DNA from: Hyphomicrobiaceae bacterium
Lineage (GTDB): Bacteria; Pseudomonadota; Alphaproteobacteria; Rhizobiales; Hyphomicrobiaceae
Direction of reading: 5' to 3'
Assembly: GCA_022844225.1 (NCBI GenBank)
Contig: JALHMC010000011.1
Location: 30,035-94,034 of the forward strand
Length of the DNA stretch: 64,000 nt
Shown: in pieces, positions 34,197-43,908 of the stretch
Position numbering within the stretch: the stretch's first letter is position 1
Layout: each line of letters starts with the position of its first letter
Notes under the pieces: model-generated
What the model was told of the DNA's origin: nothing
The model's input: the letters and a program-made list of their open reading frames with translations, nothing else
Databases searched by the model: none
Translations under genes and position numbers: made by a program

Positions 34197-35096
34197 TTAC
34201 GCCAGATCCTTCACCGCCGCGATGTAGTCGCGCATGGCGGTGATATGGTCGGCGAGCGTGCGGCCGGGGATGCGGGTGTGGGGACCGCGGCCATACGTCG
34301 TGTTGAGCGTCACGTGGGTGACGCCGGCGGCCTTCCAGCCCTCGAGCGCGCGGCGCCAGTCCTCGGGGCCTTTGCCTTCGGCGGTGGAAACCCAGACCTC
34401 GAGACCGACCGAGGCCGGGTCGCGACCGGCCTCGCGAACGTAGTCCTTCAACTTCTGGAACTGGGCCGTCGCCTCGGGACCCTGCGGGTGAGCTAGCATG
34501 ATCCAGCCGTCTCCCCATTTCGCGATCCGCCGGAGCGTGACGTCTTCGTGGCCGCCGAACCAGAGCGGGATGGCGCGCTTCGTCGGCAGCGGGTTGATGC
34601 CGGCATCGTCGATGGTGTGCCACTCGCCCGAGAACTTGACGTGTCGCTCGGCCCACAGCGCCTTCATCACCTGGACTTGCTCCTCGGAGCGGCGCCCGCG
34701 CGTCTTGAAGTCGACATTGAGGGCCTGGAACTCGACCGGATTCCAGCCGATGCCGACGCCGAGGCGGAAGCGACCGCCGGAGAGCACGTCGAGCGAGGCC
34801 GCCTGCTTGGCGACGAGAGCAGCCTGGCGTTGGGCGAGGATCAGCACCTGGGTGGAGAAGCCGATCGACTTGGTGAGACCCGAGAGGTAGCCGAACAGCA
34901 CGAACGGGTCGTGGAAGAGGTCGGCGGATGTGTTTCTTTGCCCCCAGTCGGGACGGTTGGCGACGTTGGCGCCGAGGACGTGGTCCGGTGCCCCGAGATG
35001 ATCATAGCCGAGGCCTTCGGCCGCCTGGGCGAAGTCGCGGACGGTGACGGGATCGCCGCCGATATCGATGAGCGGCAGCGTGATACCGATCTGCAT
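34197..35096 (-). CDS. LLM-class flavin-dependent oxidoreductase
   Basis: The 299-residue protein is luciferase-like monooxygenase family, in the F420/FMN-dependent group: MQIGITLPLIDIGGDPVTVRDFAQAAEGLGYDHL at the start, LAKQAASLDVLSGGRFRLGVGIGW in the middle and IPLWFGGHEDVTLRRIAKWGDGW. These enzymes use reduced flavin or F420 to oxidise or reduce small organic substrates. The ATG at 35096 has GGAG at proper spacing; the frame extends further upstream. It heads a transcript with the maleate-isomerase-like and enolase-type genes. Confidence 0.87.
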   Translation of the reverse strand: MQIGITLPLIDIGGDPVTVRDFAQAAEGLGYDHLGAPDHVLGANVANRPDWGQRNTSADLFHDPFVLFGYLSGLTKSIGFSTQVLILAQRQAALVAKQAASLDVLSGGRFRLGVGIGWNPVEFQALNVDFKTRGRRSEEQVQVMKALWAERHVKFSGEWHTIDDAGINPLPTKRAIPLWFGGHEDVTLRRIAKWGDGWIMLAHPQGPEATAQFQKLKDYVREAGRDPASVGLEVWVSTAEGKGPEDWRRALEGWKAAGVTHVTLNTTYGRGPHTRIPGRTLADHITAMRDYIAAVKDLA

Positions 35097-35360
35097 GGGG
35101 TGTCTCCATCCGCGGGGGCGTTCGAGAGGGTGCTCACGGAGGTCGCCATCTGGCAAGCCCTACGTCCTGGCGAGTGCGAGGATAAGCAGTTGCAACTCTG
35201 GAGACTGCCGCAGAGTGTGCCACGGAGAGGCACGCTCGGGCATAAGTTTCGTGCGTCCGCGTTTGACCTCGCTCAAGCAGCGACGACCGAGCGGCTTGCT
35301 CCACGCGCGCCACGGGCTAGTCTCGCCCCAACCCAAGTCGGAAAGAGGAACGGAGCCGTT

Positions 35361-36545
35361 ATGGATTTCGAGATCGAGAAGCCGCTGGCCGAGCTGCGTG
35401 ACAAGGTCGCCGCCTTCGTCCGTGAAAAGATCATTCCGTTCGAGAAGGACCCGCGCTGGGCGCACGGCATCCCGGAAGACATGCGCCGCGACCTGAACCA
35501 GACGGCGAAAGAGGCGGGCCTCTTAGGCATCAACTCGCCCGAGGAGTTCGGCGGCAAGGGATTCTCGCATTTCGAGCAGGCGGTGGTCTTCGAGGCAGCG
35601 GGTTACTCGATCCTGGGGCCAATTGCGCTCCACTTCCATGCACCCGACGAGGGTAACATCCACCTCCTGGACGTGGTGGCGACGCCGGCGCAAAGAAAGA
35701 AGTACCTTGCCAAACTGGCCACCGGCGAGGTGCGCTCGTGCTTCGCGATGACGGAGCCGGACGGCGGCGCTGGCGCTGATCCGCTGCTGCTCAAGACCAC
35801 GGCCAAGCCGGACGGCAACGGCTTCGTCATCAACGGACGCAAGACGCTGATCACGGGAGCCGAGGGGGCGGCTTTCGCCATCATCATGGCGCGAACCGGC
35901 GATGGCCCCGGCGACTGCACCATGTTCATGACCGACTTGCCGAACCCGGCGTTCAAGATCAGCCGTGTGCTCGGCACCATGGATTCGAGCTTCATGGGCG
36001 GGCATGCGGTGATCGACATCGAGAACCTGCACGTTTCGGGCGAGGACATCCTGGGCGAAATCGGCAAGGGGTTCCAGTATGCCCAGGTCCGCCTCGCACC
36101 AGCGCGGCTGACGCACTGCATGCGCTGGCTCGGCTCGGCGGTACGCGCCCACGACATCGCGACCGAGTATGCCCGCCACCGCATGTCGTTCGGCAAGACC
36201 CTCGGCGAGCATCAAGGCGTGTCGTTCATGCTCGCCGACAACGAGATGGACATCCACGTCTCACGTCTGGCGATCTGGCATTGCGCTTGGCTGCTCGATA
36301 AGGGCGATAAGGCCTCGACGATGAGTTCGATGGCCAAGGTGATCTGCTCAGAGGCGATCTTCCGCGTCGTCGACCGGTCGATGCAGATTCTGGGCGGCAT
36401 GGGTGTCACGGATGACACCATGGTCGAGAAGATCTTCCGCGACGTCCGCGCCTTCCGCATCTACGACGGCCCAAGCGAGGTGCACCGCCATTCGCTCGGA
36501 CGGCGCGTCGTTCGCGGGAACACGAAGACGCCGAAGGCGCACTGA
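35361..36545 (+). CDS. Acyl-CoA dehydrogenase
   Basis: The 394-residue flavoprotein has the usual acyl-CoA dehydrogenase features: the FAD/substrate signature CFAMTEPDGGAGADP, GRKTLITGAEGA, MSFGKTLGEHQGVSFMLAD, and the C-terminal DGPSEVHRHSLGRRVV, where the Glu is in the catalytic-base position of long-chain type enzymes. The reading frame is open for 270 codons upstream, but that part is antisense to the LLM gene and not coding. The ATG at 35361, with GAGG and GGAG elements, is the true start. It introduces an alpha-beta double bond into an acyl-CoA. Confidence 0.9.
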   Translation: MDFEIEKPLAELRDKVAAFVREKIIPFEKDPRWAHGIPEDMRRDLNQTAKEAGLLGINSPEEFGGKGFSHFEQAVVFEAAGYSILGPIALHFHAPDEGNIHLLDVVATPAQRKKYLAKLATGEVRSCFAMTEPDGGAGADPLLLKTTAKPDGNGFVINGRKTLITGAEGAAFAIIMARTGDGPGDCTMFMTDLPNPAFKISRVLGTMDSSFMGGHAVIDIENLHVSGEDILGEIGKGFQYAQVRLAPARLTHCMRWLGSAVRAHDIATEYARHRMSFGKTLGEHQGVSFMLADNEMDIHVSRLAIWHCAWLLDKGDKASTMSSMAKVICSEAIFRVVDRSMQILGGMGVTDDTMVEKIFRDVRAFRIYDGPSEVHRHSLGRRVVRGNTKTPKAH

Positions 36546-36556
36546 GGCTCGATGAT

Positions 36557-36584
36557 GCGAGGCCGCCCACGTTGGCGGTCTCGC
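36557..36584 (+). terminator. Hairpin after the acyl-CoA dehydrogenase gene
   Basis: An 11-bp stem with one G-U pair (36557-36567 with 36574-36584, loop of 6) lies 12 bases after the stop codon, in the gap between two convergent genes. The following plus-strand bases are TTCGCG, a poor T-run, so termination strength is uncertain. Confidence 0.45.
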
Positions 36585-36627
36585 TTCGCGGGGGGCGCAG
36601 ATCAGCGCTGGTTTCGTTCGAGGGGCT

Positions 36628-37608
36628 TCACCCGCCCTCCATCTCCTTTCGGCGTGCCTCGGCTCGCAGCTTGGCCTCGCGGCGGGCAATGTAGACGGCC
36701 GAGGCGAAGATGATCGCGGCACCGACCCAGGTCCAGGTGTCGATCAGCTCGCCGAACAGGATGAACCCGAGCGCCACTGCGAATGGCAGCCGCGAGAACT
36801 CTAGCGTCAGAACCAGCGACGCGTCGGCGGCACGGAAGGCGCGCGCGAGGCACATGTGGCCGAGAACACCTGTGAGCCCGACCACGGTGATGATCGGCAA
36901 AAGCTCCAAGGTCGGCGTGCGCCAGACGAAGAGTGCGGGGATCAGCGCCAGCGGTGTCATGATCAGCGTCGTCAGGAAGACGATCTTGTCGGGGTCGTCG
37001 CGGCCAGCGAGCTGCTTGAGGAGAACAGCCATCACGCCGCCCGTGAAGGCGGAGAAGAGCGCGAGGTATTGCCCGAGACCGATCGGCGAGGCGCCCGGTC
37101 GCAGCATGATCATGGCGCCGATGAAACCGACGAAAATCGCCGTCCAGCGTCGCGCGCGCACTTTCTCGCCGAGGATGACGATGGCCGCCAGCGTGCCGAA
37201 AACCGGCGACAGGAAGCCGATGGCCGTCAGCTCTCCGAGCGGAATGAGGGCGATCGCCCAGAACCAGGCCGTCATCGAGAACAGGCTGATGCTGGCGCGG
37301 ATGGCATAGAGCTCGGGCGCGTTCGACTTGATCAGCGAGAACCCCCGCCACGCGAGCAGCGGCAGCATCAGGACCAGGGCCGAAAGGAAGCGAAAGAACG
37401 CAATCTGGAGCGGGTGATAGCCGTAGGACATCGCGAGGCGCGAGGAAGCTGCGAGGCCAGCGAACAGCGCCATCGCCAGCGTTACCCAGAGAATGCCGGC
37501 CGCAACGTCGTTGCGTGGCGCTGCGACCATCTTCCCCACGGCGTTCCCTCCCGGTCCGCCTTCGCTGGAGCTGACGGCGGCCCCACGGCGATTCTCGACT
37601 GAAGACAC
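36628..37608 (-). CDS. EamA/DMT-family transporter
   Basis: The 326-residue protein has about ten hydrophobic segments arranged as two EamA repeats, starting near ILWVTLAMALFAGLAASSRLAMSYG and repeated after YLALFSAFTGGVMAVLLKQLAG. It belongs to the drug/metabolite transporter superfamily of inner-membrane exporters. Its first 30 residues are polar and may be partly non-coding; an in-frame start at 37530 is an alternative. The substrate is unknown. It is convergent with the acyl-CoA dehydrogenase and divergent from the M20 gene. Confidence 0.88.
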   Translation of the reverse strand: MSSVENRRGAAVSSSEGGPGGNAVGKMVAAPRNDVAAGILWVTLAMALFAGLAASSRLAMSYGYHPLQIAFFRFLSALVLMLPLLAWRGFSLIKSNAPELYAIRASISLFSMTAWFWAIALIPLGELTAIGFLSPVFGTLAAIVILGEKVRARRWTAIFVGFIGAMIMLRPGASPIGLGQYLALFSAFTGGVMAVLLKQLAGRDDPDKIVFLTTLIMTPLALIPALFVWRTPTLELLPIITVVGLTGVLGHMCLARAFRAADASLVLTLEFSRLPFAVALGFILFGELIDTWTWVGAAIIFASAVYIARREAKLRAEARRKEMEGG

Positions 37609-37850
37609 CTATGCCCCTCCGATCGTTCAGCGTCGATCCCGAATCGCTGGTTGATGCAACGCGAGCGCTATCGGCGGCATTGGTGACCGTGAAAAGGCAG
37701 GAGCCAGCCGCTCCGTGCATGCGAGGCATGCGCCAACAGGACAAGGCGGGACATGCCCAGGCAAAGGGCTTTCACTGCAGCGGCGAAGATGGTCGAATAC
37801 GGGCGCGGTCGGGATCGACTGCCGGGTTCGGTGACTGGAGACACGAGGCG

Positions 37851-39287
37851 ATGGCGAGGAACGAGACGACAGGCACGCGAGCCGGGGCCATCAACCGCAT
37901 GGAGGCCTACGTCGACGGTGGTGGTTTCGAGTCCGATCTCGCGCGGCGTGTCGCGATCCGCACGGAAAGCCAGAAGTTTCCCGACGCGAGTGCCATCGCC
38001 GAATGCCACCGCTATCTCGATGGCGAGATGACTACCGCGTTCGCGGCGATGGGGTTCACATCAAAAGTCTACGAGAACCCGATCGCGGGCCAGGGGCCCG
38101 TCCTGCTGGCGACGCGCATCGAAGATCCGCGCCTCCCGACGGTGCTTGGCTACGGCCACGGTGATGTTGTGCGTGGCATGGACGAGCAGTGGACGAAGGG
38201 CAAGGGCCCGTGGGTGACGGCGCGCGACGGAGATCGGCTCTACGGACGCGGCACGGCCGATAACAAGGGACAGCACACGATCAACATGGCTGCGCTGAAG
38301 GCCGTCATGGACGAGCGCGGCGGCAGGCTCGGTTTCAATGCCAAGTTCATGATCGAGACGGGTGAGGAAGCCGGCTCCAAGGGCCTGAAGGAGCTGGTCA
38401 GGGCCAACGCCGCTGATTTCGCCGCCGACGTGCTCGTCGCCTCCGATGGGCCGCGCGTGAAGCAGGATAGGCCGACGCTCTCGCTCGGCTGCCGCGGCGC
38501 CATGAATTTCGACCTCGTCTGCGATTTGCGCGAGGGCGGCCACCACTCGGGCAACTGGGGCGGATTGATCGCCAACCCTGGTTTCCTGCTGGCGCATGCG
38601 CTCGCCTCGATCGTCGGCCCGAAAGGCGAGTTGCTGGTTGACGCGCTGAAGGCGCCGCCGGCGTCTGCCGCTGTGAAAGAGGTGCTCGCCGATGTCGAGA
38701 TCGACGGCGGCTCCGACGGCCCGCAGGTGGACGACTGGTGGGGCGAGCCCGGTATGCGGCCGGCCGAACGCGTCTATGCGGCAAACACGTTCAACATTCT
38801 CGCGTTCACGACCGGCACTCCGGGCCGACCCGTCAACGCCATCCCGCCGAAGGCCGTAGCCAACTGTCAGCTTCGCTTCGTTGCGGGCACGGACACATCG
38901 CAAATCATCCCTGCAATCGAGAAGCACCTCGCCGACAAGGGCCACGACCTCGTCAAGGTGCTCCCGCCACCCGCCATCAACGACGGCACGTTCGGGGCCT
39001 CGCGCATCGAGCCGGATCATCCCTGGGCCATGTTCGTTCGTGGTTCGATCCAGCGCTCGTCCAACACGAAGCCGGCGGTGATCCCATCGACCGGCGGCTC
39101 GATCTGCAACGACATCTTCACCGACGATCTCGGCATGCCGGCGATCTGGATTCCCCATTCGTATGCATCGTGCTCGCAGCACTGGCCCGACGAGCACGTG
39201 CTGATGCCTGTGATCCGCAGCGCCGCCGGCCTCATGGCGGGCGTCTATTGGGACATTGCCGAAGGTCGGGGCGTACCCGGTCGCTAG
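37851..39287 (+). CDS. M20-family metallopeptidase
   Basis: The 478-residue protein is of the M20 dipeptidase/ArgE/DapE family. Metal and catalytic motifs are YGHGDVV, RGTADNKGQHTIN, and the pair IETGEEAGSKG, with a lid domain in the middle and a late His in IPHSYASCSQHWPDEH. It should hydrolyse a dipeptide or N-acyl amino acid. An upstream in-frame extension to 37611 overlaps the divergent promoter region and is not used here. The ATG at 37851 follows GAGG. An amidase follows after a gap with an 11-bp inverted repeat. Confidence 0.87.
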   Translation: MARNETTGTRAGAINRMEAYVDGGGFESDLARRVAIRTESQKFPDASAIAECHRYLDGEMTTAFAAMGFTSKVYENPIAGQGPVLLATRIEDPRLPTVLGYGHGDVVRGMDEQWTKGKGPWVTARDGDRLYGRGTADNKGQHTINMAALKAVMDERGGRLGFNAKFMIETGEEAGSKGLKELVRANAADFAADVLVASDGPRVKQDRPTLSLGCRGAMNFDLVCDLREGGHHSGNWGGLIANPGFLLAHALASIVGPKGELLVDALKAPPASAAVKEVLADVEIDGGSDGPQVDDWWGEPGMRPAERVYAANTFNILAFTTGTPGRPVNAIPPKAVANCQLRFVAGTDTSQIIPAIEKHLADKGHDLVKVLPPPAINDGTFGASRIEPDHPWAMFVRGSIQRSSNTKPAVIPSTGGSICNDIFTDDLGMPAIWIPHSYASCSQHWPDEHVLMPVIRSAAGLMAGVYWDIAEGRGVPGR

Positions 39288-39302
39288 TGTGGCGCTTGTA
39301 CT

Positions 39303-39344
39303 GCAATTGCCGAGAGAGGTTGCCGCAGTGTAGTCGGCAATTGC
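39303..39344. repeat. 11-bp perfect inverted repeat between M20 and amidase genes
   Basis: GCAATTGCCGA (39303-39313) and TCGGCAATTGC (39334-39344) form a perfect inverted repeat with a 20-base spacer, starting 16 bases after the M20 stop and ending 40 bases before the amidase start. It could be an operator for the amidase, a large-loop hairpin or a transcript-end structure. No T-run follows. Confidence 0.5.
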
Positions 39345-39384
39345 GAGACGGGACACAAGGCCTGAGACGAGGACGACGACAAAA

Positions 39385-40842
39385 ATGGCAAAGCAAGCGA
39401 CCGAACCCTGCGAACTCTCCGCAGTCGAGGCCCGACGATTGATCGGCGCGAAAAAGCTGTCGCCGGTCGAACTGCTGGAAAGCTGCCTGAAGCGGACGGC
39501 CGAGACCAATGGCGCGGTCAATGCAGTCGTGGCGCAGGACGAGGCGCTGGCCCGTAGAACCGCCAAGGAGCAGGAGGCCGATGTCATGGCCGGCCGCCAG
39601 CTCGGCCTGCTCCATGGCCTCCCGGTCGGCATCAAGGACCTCGAGGCTGTCCAGGGACTGCGCACGACCTGGGGCTCGCTGATTTTCAAGGACCACGTGC
39701 CCGATGAAGATGGCGCCAACGTCGCCAACGTGCGCATGGCCGGCGCCAACATCTTCGCCAAGACCAACACGCCGGAGTTCGGGGCTGGTGCCAACACGCG
39801 CAACCGCGTCTATGGCGCGACCGGCAACCCGTTCGATCCGGTGCTGACGGCTGCCGGTTCGTCTGGTGGCTCGGCTGTGGCTCTCGCCGTCGGGCAGATG
39901 CCGCTCGCCACCGGCTCGGACTACGGTGGTTCTCTGCGCACGCCGGCCGCCTTCAGCGGCATCGTCGGCTTCCGTCCCTCGGTCGGCGTGGTGCCGTCGC
40001 CGGACCGGTCAGCGGGGCTGATCCCGTGGGGCGTGCTCGGGCCGATGGGACGATCGGTGGAGGACGCCTATCTGCTGTTTCGCGCGCAGGTCGATGACAA
40101 CGTCAACGACCCCTACTCCACCGGCACGCTCGATCTGCCCGAGGTTCTCATGCCGGCCGATCTGGCGAGTCTCCGCGTGGCGATGACACCGGATTTCGGG
40201 CAGGCGCCGGTGGCGAAAGCGATACGGGGCGTGTTCGCGGATCGGATGAAGCGCTTGGCTCCGTCGCTGGGCGTCGCCGAGGAGACCCATCCGGACTATT
40301 CGGGTTTGCACGAGATCTTCGAGATCCACCGCGGGCTGGCCTTCTCCACCCAGCACCAGGAAAAACTCGCGGCCCATCGCGATCTTCTCGATCGTAACGT
40401 GATCGACAACACGGAGCGCGGCCTCAAGCTCACAATGGCCGAGATCGGCCGTGGCATGGTCGAGCAGCACAAGCTGATGCAGCGCGTCAACGCATTCTTC
40501 GAAAGCTGGGACGTGCTGATCGCGCCGACCGCGTCGGTGTCGCCGTTCCCGCATGCACAGCTCTTCGTCGAGGAGATCGACGGCGAGCGAATGCCGACCT
40601 ACATGCGCTGGCTGGCCCTCGCCTATGCGCCGACAATGGCGCTTTGCTGCGCGTGCTCGATCCCGTGCGGGCGAGACGACAAGGGACTGCCGTTCGGCAT
40701 CCAGGTAATTGGGCCGCGCGGTTCGGATTTGCACGTCTTACAGGTCGCAGCCGCGATCGAGGCGGCGTTCGCGAGCGATGCATCGACGGCGCGGCCGGTG
40801 CCGGACCTCGCGAAACTTGCAGGGCAGGCCAAGCGGGCGTAA
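39385..40842 (+). CDS. Amidase-signature family amidase
   Basis: The 485-residue protein contains the full amidase signature. The Ser-cisSer-Lys triad is visible in LPVGIKDLEA (Lys), TGSDYGGSLRTPAAFSG and AAGSSGGSAVALAVGQ. It hydrolyses a carboxamide to acid and ammonia. The C-terminal segment LPFGIQVIGPRGSDLHVLQVAAAIEAAF is typical. It lies 98 bases after the M20 peptidase and 10 bases before the small alarmone hydrolase gene. This places two amide-bond hydrolases in tandem and suggests nitrogen scavenging. Confidence 0.9.
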   Translation: MAKQATEPCELSAVEARRLIGAKKLSPVELLESCLKRTAETNGAVNAVVAQDEALARRTAKEQEADVMAGRQLGLLHGLPVGIKDLEAVQGLRTTWGSLIFKDHVPDEDGANVANVRMAGANIFAKTNTPEFGAGANTRNRVYGATGNPFDPVLTAAGSSGGSAVALAVGQMPLATGSDYGGSLRTPAAFSGIVGFRPSVGVVPSPDRSAGLIPWGVLGPMGRSVEDAYLLFRAQVDDNVNDPYSTGTLDLPEVLMPADLASLRVAMTPDFGQAPVAKAIRGVFADRMKRLAPSLGVAEETHPDYSGLHEIFEIHRGLAFSTQHQEKLAAHRDLLDRNVIDNTERGLKLTMAEIGRGMVEQHKLMQRVNAFFESWDVLIAPTASVSPFPHAQLFVEEIDGERMPTYMRWLALAYAPTMALCCACSIPCGRDDKGLPFGIQVIGPRGSDLHVLQVAAAIEAAFASDASTARPVPDLAKLAGQAKRA

Positions 40843-40852
40843 CGCCAGAATC

Positions 40853-41404
40853 ATGAAGCCGGACATCTCAGGCATCGGGCTCGTCATTCAGGCGGCCCAC
40901 TTCGCAGCCGACAAGCACCGCGACCAGCGGCGCAAGGGCGTGCGCAATACGCCCTACATCAACCATCCGCTGGAAGTCGCCGAGCGCCTCAATCGCATCG
41001 CTGGTATCGATGATCCCGTCACTCTCGCGGCGGCGATCCTGCATGATACGATTGAGGATACCGAGACCACCCGAGCCGAACTGGCGCGTATCTTCGGCAA
41101 CGAGATCGCGGCGCTGGTGGCCGAGCTCACCGACGAGCCGGGCGTGACGTGGCAGCAGCGCAAACGCCACGAGATCGACCACGCGGTACATCTCTCTGAG
41201 CGGGCCAAGATGATCAAGCTCGCCGACAAGACCTGCAACGTGGCCGATACGATCAGCAACCCGCCGGGAGAGTGGACACTCTCCCGGCGGCGCGACTATC
41301 TGGAGTTCGCGCGTCTCGTGGCGGACGGTTGCCGGGGCGCCAGTACGGCGCTTGACGCCGAGTTCGAGCGCGTCATGGCCGAGGCAAGGGCGAAGCTCGG
41401 GTAG
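40853..41404 (+). CDS. Small HD-domain alarmone hydrolase (Mesh1/SAH-like)
   Basis: The 183-residue protein is a stand-alone HD domain of RelA/SpoT hydrolase type: HRDQRRKGVRNTPYINHPLEVA, the HD pair in AAILHDTIEDT, and KMIKLADKTCNVADT. There is no synthetase, TGS or ACT domain, so it should hydrolyse (p)ppGpp or a related nucleotide only. It begins 10 bases after the amidase stop, so it is probably co-transcribed. This links nitrogen scavenging with alarmone turnover, although the link is only positional. Confidence 0.85.
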   Translation: MKPDISGIGLVIQAAHFAADKHRDQRRKGVRNTPYINHPLEVAERLNRIAGIDDPVTLAAAILHDTIEDTETTRAELARIFGNEIAALVAELTDEPGVTWQQRKRHEIDHAVHLSERAKMIKLADKTCNVADTISNPPGEWTLSRRRDYLEFARLVADGCRGASTALDAEFERVMAEARAKLG

Positions 41405-41432
41405 TCGCACCGCAGTCATGGAGTAGGAGGCA

Positions 41433-42290
41433 ATGGCACCTCAGGACGGCACGGCGCCACGGGGCGCGACCAACGGCGAAACGGTGACGATCGCGCGCCC
41501 GCAGGACGGTATTCGCACGGGCGCCGAGGCCCGACAGCTCTTTCGCCGGGGCACGTACAATGGCTTCACCCACGGTTTCGCGCCCGGGTTCGTTCAGGCC
41601 AACCTCGCCGTGCTGCCGAAGGATCTCGCTGCCGATTTCCTGCGCTTCTGCCAGCTCAATCCCAAACCCTGTCCCTTGATCGGCATGTCGCCCGCACCCG
41701 GCGATCCATCCATGGCTGAACTCGGCCAGGATCTCGACATCCGGACCGACGTCCCGATGTACCGCGTCTGGCGGAAGGGGGAACTGGTCGCCGAGGTGGC
41801 CGACATCCGCGAGTTCTGGCGGGATGATCTCGTCGCCTTCGCGCTCGGCTGCTCGTTCTCGTTCGAAGAGGCCTTGGTCGAGGATGGCCTCGAACTCCGC
41901 CATCAGACCTGCGGTGTCAACGTACCGATGTTCCGGACGAACATGGCTTGCCACCCGTCAGGCCCGTTCCACGGACCGATGGTCGTCTCCATGCGGCCGT
42001 TCAAGCCGGCGGACGCGATCCGGGCGATCCAGATCACGTCGCGGTTCCCGGCCGTCCATGGAGCGCCGGTGCACATCGGCCTGCCGCAGGCGATCGGGAT
42101 CGCCGACATCGCCCGCCCGGACTACGGCGACGCCGTCGAGGTTCGCCCCGACGAGCTGCCCGTCTTCTGGGCCTGCGGCGTCACCCCGCAAGCCGTGATC
42201 GCGGCCGTCGCACCCGAACTCGCCATCACGCATGCGCCCGGGGCGATGCTGGTAACGGACGTCCGCAACAGCCGGCTCGCCGCGCTCTGA
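41433..42290 (+). CDS. DUF1445 / D-glutamate cyclase-like protein
   Basis: The 285-residue protein matches the DUF1445 family (putative hydro-lyases, related to D-glutamate cyclase): [84 protein letters not shown] and [20 protein letters not shown] are all family landmarks. The GGAGG region before the ATG supports the start. It follows the alarmone hydrolase by 28 bases and converges on trcR. Substrate is likely a small hydroxy or amino acid. Confidence 0.85.
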   Translation: MAPQDGTAPRGATNGETVTIARPQDGIRTGAEARQLFRRGTYNGFTHGFAPGFVQANLAVLPKDLAADFLRFCQLNPKPCPLIGMSPAPGDPSMAELGQDLDIRTDVPMYRVWRKGELVAEVADIREFWRDDLVAFALGCSFSFEEALVEDGLELRHQTCGVNVPMFRTNMACHPSGPFHGPMVVSMRPFKPADAIRAIQITSRFPAVHGAPVHIGLPQAIGIADIARPDYGDAVEVRPDELPVFWACGVTPQAVIAAVAPELAITHAPGAMLVTDVRNSRLAAL

Positions 42291-42320
42291 AGCTCCGGCG
42301 ATCGGCTTTGCGGGCCGCGA

Positions 42321-43082
42321 TCAGTCCTTGTCCGCCTCGTCGTCGACCTCTTCGCTCGGACGCGTCAGCTCCTTCAGCTTGGCGAACACGCGCGCATCCT
42401 CGTCCGAGTTGGCGGCGCGTTCGTCCTCCGCCGACGCTGGGAAATCCTCGATGCCCGGCTGGTCGCCGAGACCCGGGATGGTCTGGCTGGTGGGGAGAAG
42501 CGTACCAGCGCGGTCCGGCTCGTCCATGGTGGGTGCCGCGACGCCGGCCGGCACGCGCTTCGAGCTCTTCTTCACCTCGGCATCGAGGTCGATCTGCGAG
42601 CACAGGCCCAGCGTCACCGGGTCCTGCGGCTGCAGGTTGGGCGAGTTCCAGTGCGTGCGCTCGCGGATCGCGGCGATCGTCGGCTTGGTGGTGCCGACGA
42701 GGCGCATGATCTGGCTGTCCTTCAACTCCGGGTGACTGCGCAGCAGCCAGAGCACCGCGTTCGGCCGGTCATGGCGGCGCGAAACGGGCGTGTAGCGCGG
42801 CCCCTTCTTGGTCTTGACGACCGGCATCTCGTATTTCGGTTCGGCAAGGCGCAGGCGGTAGTTGGGGTTCGACTCGGCGCGGGCGATTTCCTCGCGCGTC
42901 AGCTGGCCCGACGAGATCGGGTCCTGGCCCTTGATGCCTTGTGCAACGTCGCCGTCCGCGATGCCCCTCACCTCGAGGTTGTGCAATCCGCACAGCTCGG
43001 CGATCTGATCGAAGCTCAGCGATGTGTTCTCGACCAGCCATACGGCTGTCGCCTTGGGCATCAATGGTTTACGATCGCTCAT
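42321..43082 (-). CDS. trcR: DUF1013 transcription regulator TrcR
   Basis: The 253-residue protein is a DUF1013 member: N-terminal LMPKATAVWLVENTSLSFDQIAELCGLHNLEVRGIADG is a helix-turn-helix-like segment, and SQIMRLVGTTKPTIAAIRERTHWN is a second one. The C-terminal tail is acidic. DUF1013 is conserved across alphaproteobacteria. In Caulobacter the protein (TrcR) tracks with RNA polymerase and affects the cell cycle. ATG 43082, with AAGGA seven bases upstream, is preferred over ATG 43088. It is a single gene between convergent and divergent neighbours. Confidence 0.9.
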   Translation of the reverse strand: MSDRKPLMPKATAVWLVENTSLSFDQIAELCGLHNLEVRGIADGDVAQGIKGQDPISSGQLTREEIARAESNPNYRLRLAEPKYEMPVVKTKKGPRYTPVSRRHDRPNAVLWLLRSHPELKDSQIMRLVGTTKPTIAAIRERTHWNSPNLQPQDPVTLGLCSQIDLDAEVKKSSKRVPAGVAAPTMDEPDRAGTLLPTSQTIPGLGDQPGIEDFPASAEDERAANSDEDARVFAKLKELTRPSEEVDDEADKD

Positions 43083-43387
43083 TGGCATATCCTTCGACGA
43101 CCGCCGTCCGCTAACGGCTCGCCCGACGGTCACTCATGCATTGGGGGAGACCTGTCATATAGCGACCGGCCGGGACGTCGGCAACCTCTCCGATCCGCCG
43201 CGCGTTCACTCTTGGTGGCTGCCACGGCCCGAGGTTTGCATTGCGCATGCCACTCAAAGGCCTCCAGCGACATTCGACCACGCTTGTTGCACTGCGGAAT
43301 ATCCCTCTAACTGAGCGCCTTGCCATGAATTCGGGCACTGAGCGCAGCAACGACGCTCAGGTCCGTGGACGGGAGCCCGAGGCCTCT

Positions 43388-43828
43388 ATGACCTTCCACC
43401 AGCGCACGACCTATTACTTCGAGGACCTCGAGCTCGGCATGGAGGCGAGCTTCGCCAAGACCGTGACCGAGGCCGACATCATGGCCTTTGCCGAGGTCAC
43501 CGGTGATAAGAACCCCGTCCACATCGACGAGGACTACGCCGCCAAGACCATGTTCAAGGGCCGCATCGCCCACGGCATGCTCACCGCCGGCTACATCTCG
43601 GCCGTGTTCGGCATGGAGTTGCCGGGCCCCGGAGCCATCTACGTCTCCCAGACGCTGAATTTCCGCGCACCCGTCCGGATCGGCGACCACGCCATCGCCA
43701 AGGTGAAGGTCGTCGAGCTGATCCCCGCCAAACGCCGCGCCCGCTTCGACTGCGTCTGCACCGTCGCCGACAAATCCGTCCTCGAAGGCGAAGCGATCCT
43801 CATGGTGCCGAAACGGCCGTCAGCCTGA
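43388..43828 (+). CDS. MaoC-like (R)-specific enoyl-CoA hydratase
   Basis: The 146-residue hot-dog fold protein has the hydratase 2 motif FAEVTGDKNPVHIDEDYAAKTMFKGRIAHGMLTAGY, in which the Asp and His are the catalytic pair. It hydrates enoyl-CoA to (R)-3-hydroxyacyl-CoA, often feeding polyhydroxyalkanoate synthesis. The frame is open further upstream, but the ATG at 43388 (GAGG at five bases) gives normal family length; 43325 is an alternative start. A repeat-rich region follows. Confidence 0.88.
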   Translation: MTFHQRTTYYFEDLELGMEASFAKTVTEADIMAFAEVTGDKNPVHIDEDYAAKTMFKGRIAHGMLTAGYISAVFGMELPGPGAIYVSQTLNFRAPVRIGDHAIAKVKVVELIPAKRRARFDCVCTVADKSVLEGEAILMVPKRPSA

Positions 43829-43908
43829 CGGCGACGCGCGAGCGAACCCGTAGGTTGGGTCAAGTTTTGGGGACGCCGGTCGCGCCGCCCATCCCCCCGA
43901 AGCGACGT

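Noticed and set aside
34548..35360. The long upstream extension of the acyl-CoA dehydrogenase frame
   Set aside because: It is antisense to the LLM oxidoreductase, and the family start is the ATG at 35361 with its own ribosome-binding site.
35347..35360. GGAAC...CGTT near the acyl-CoA dehydrogenase start
   Set aside because: The spacing is only five bases; an EcfG promoter needs 16-17.
38061..39803. A 580-codon minus-strand frame opposite the M20 and amidase genes
   Set aside because: No domain; mirrors two genes with complete catalytic motifs.
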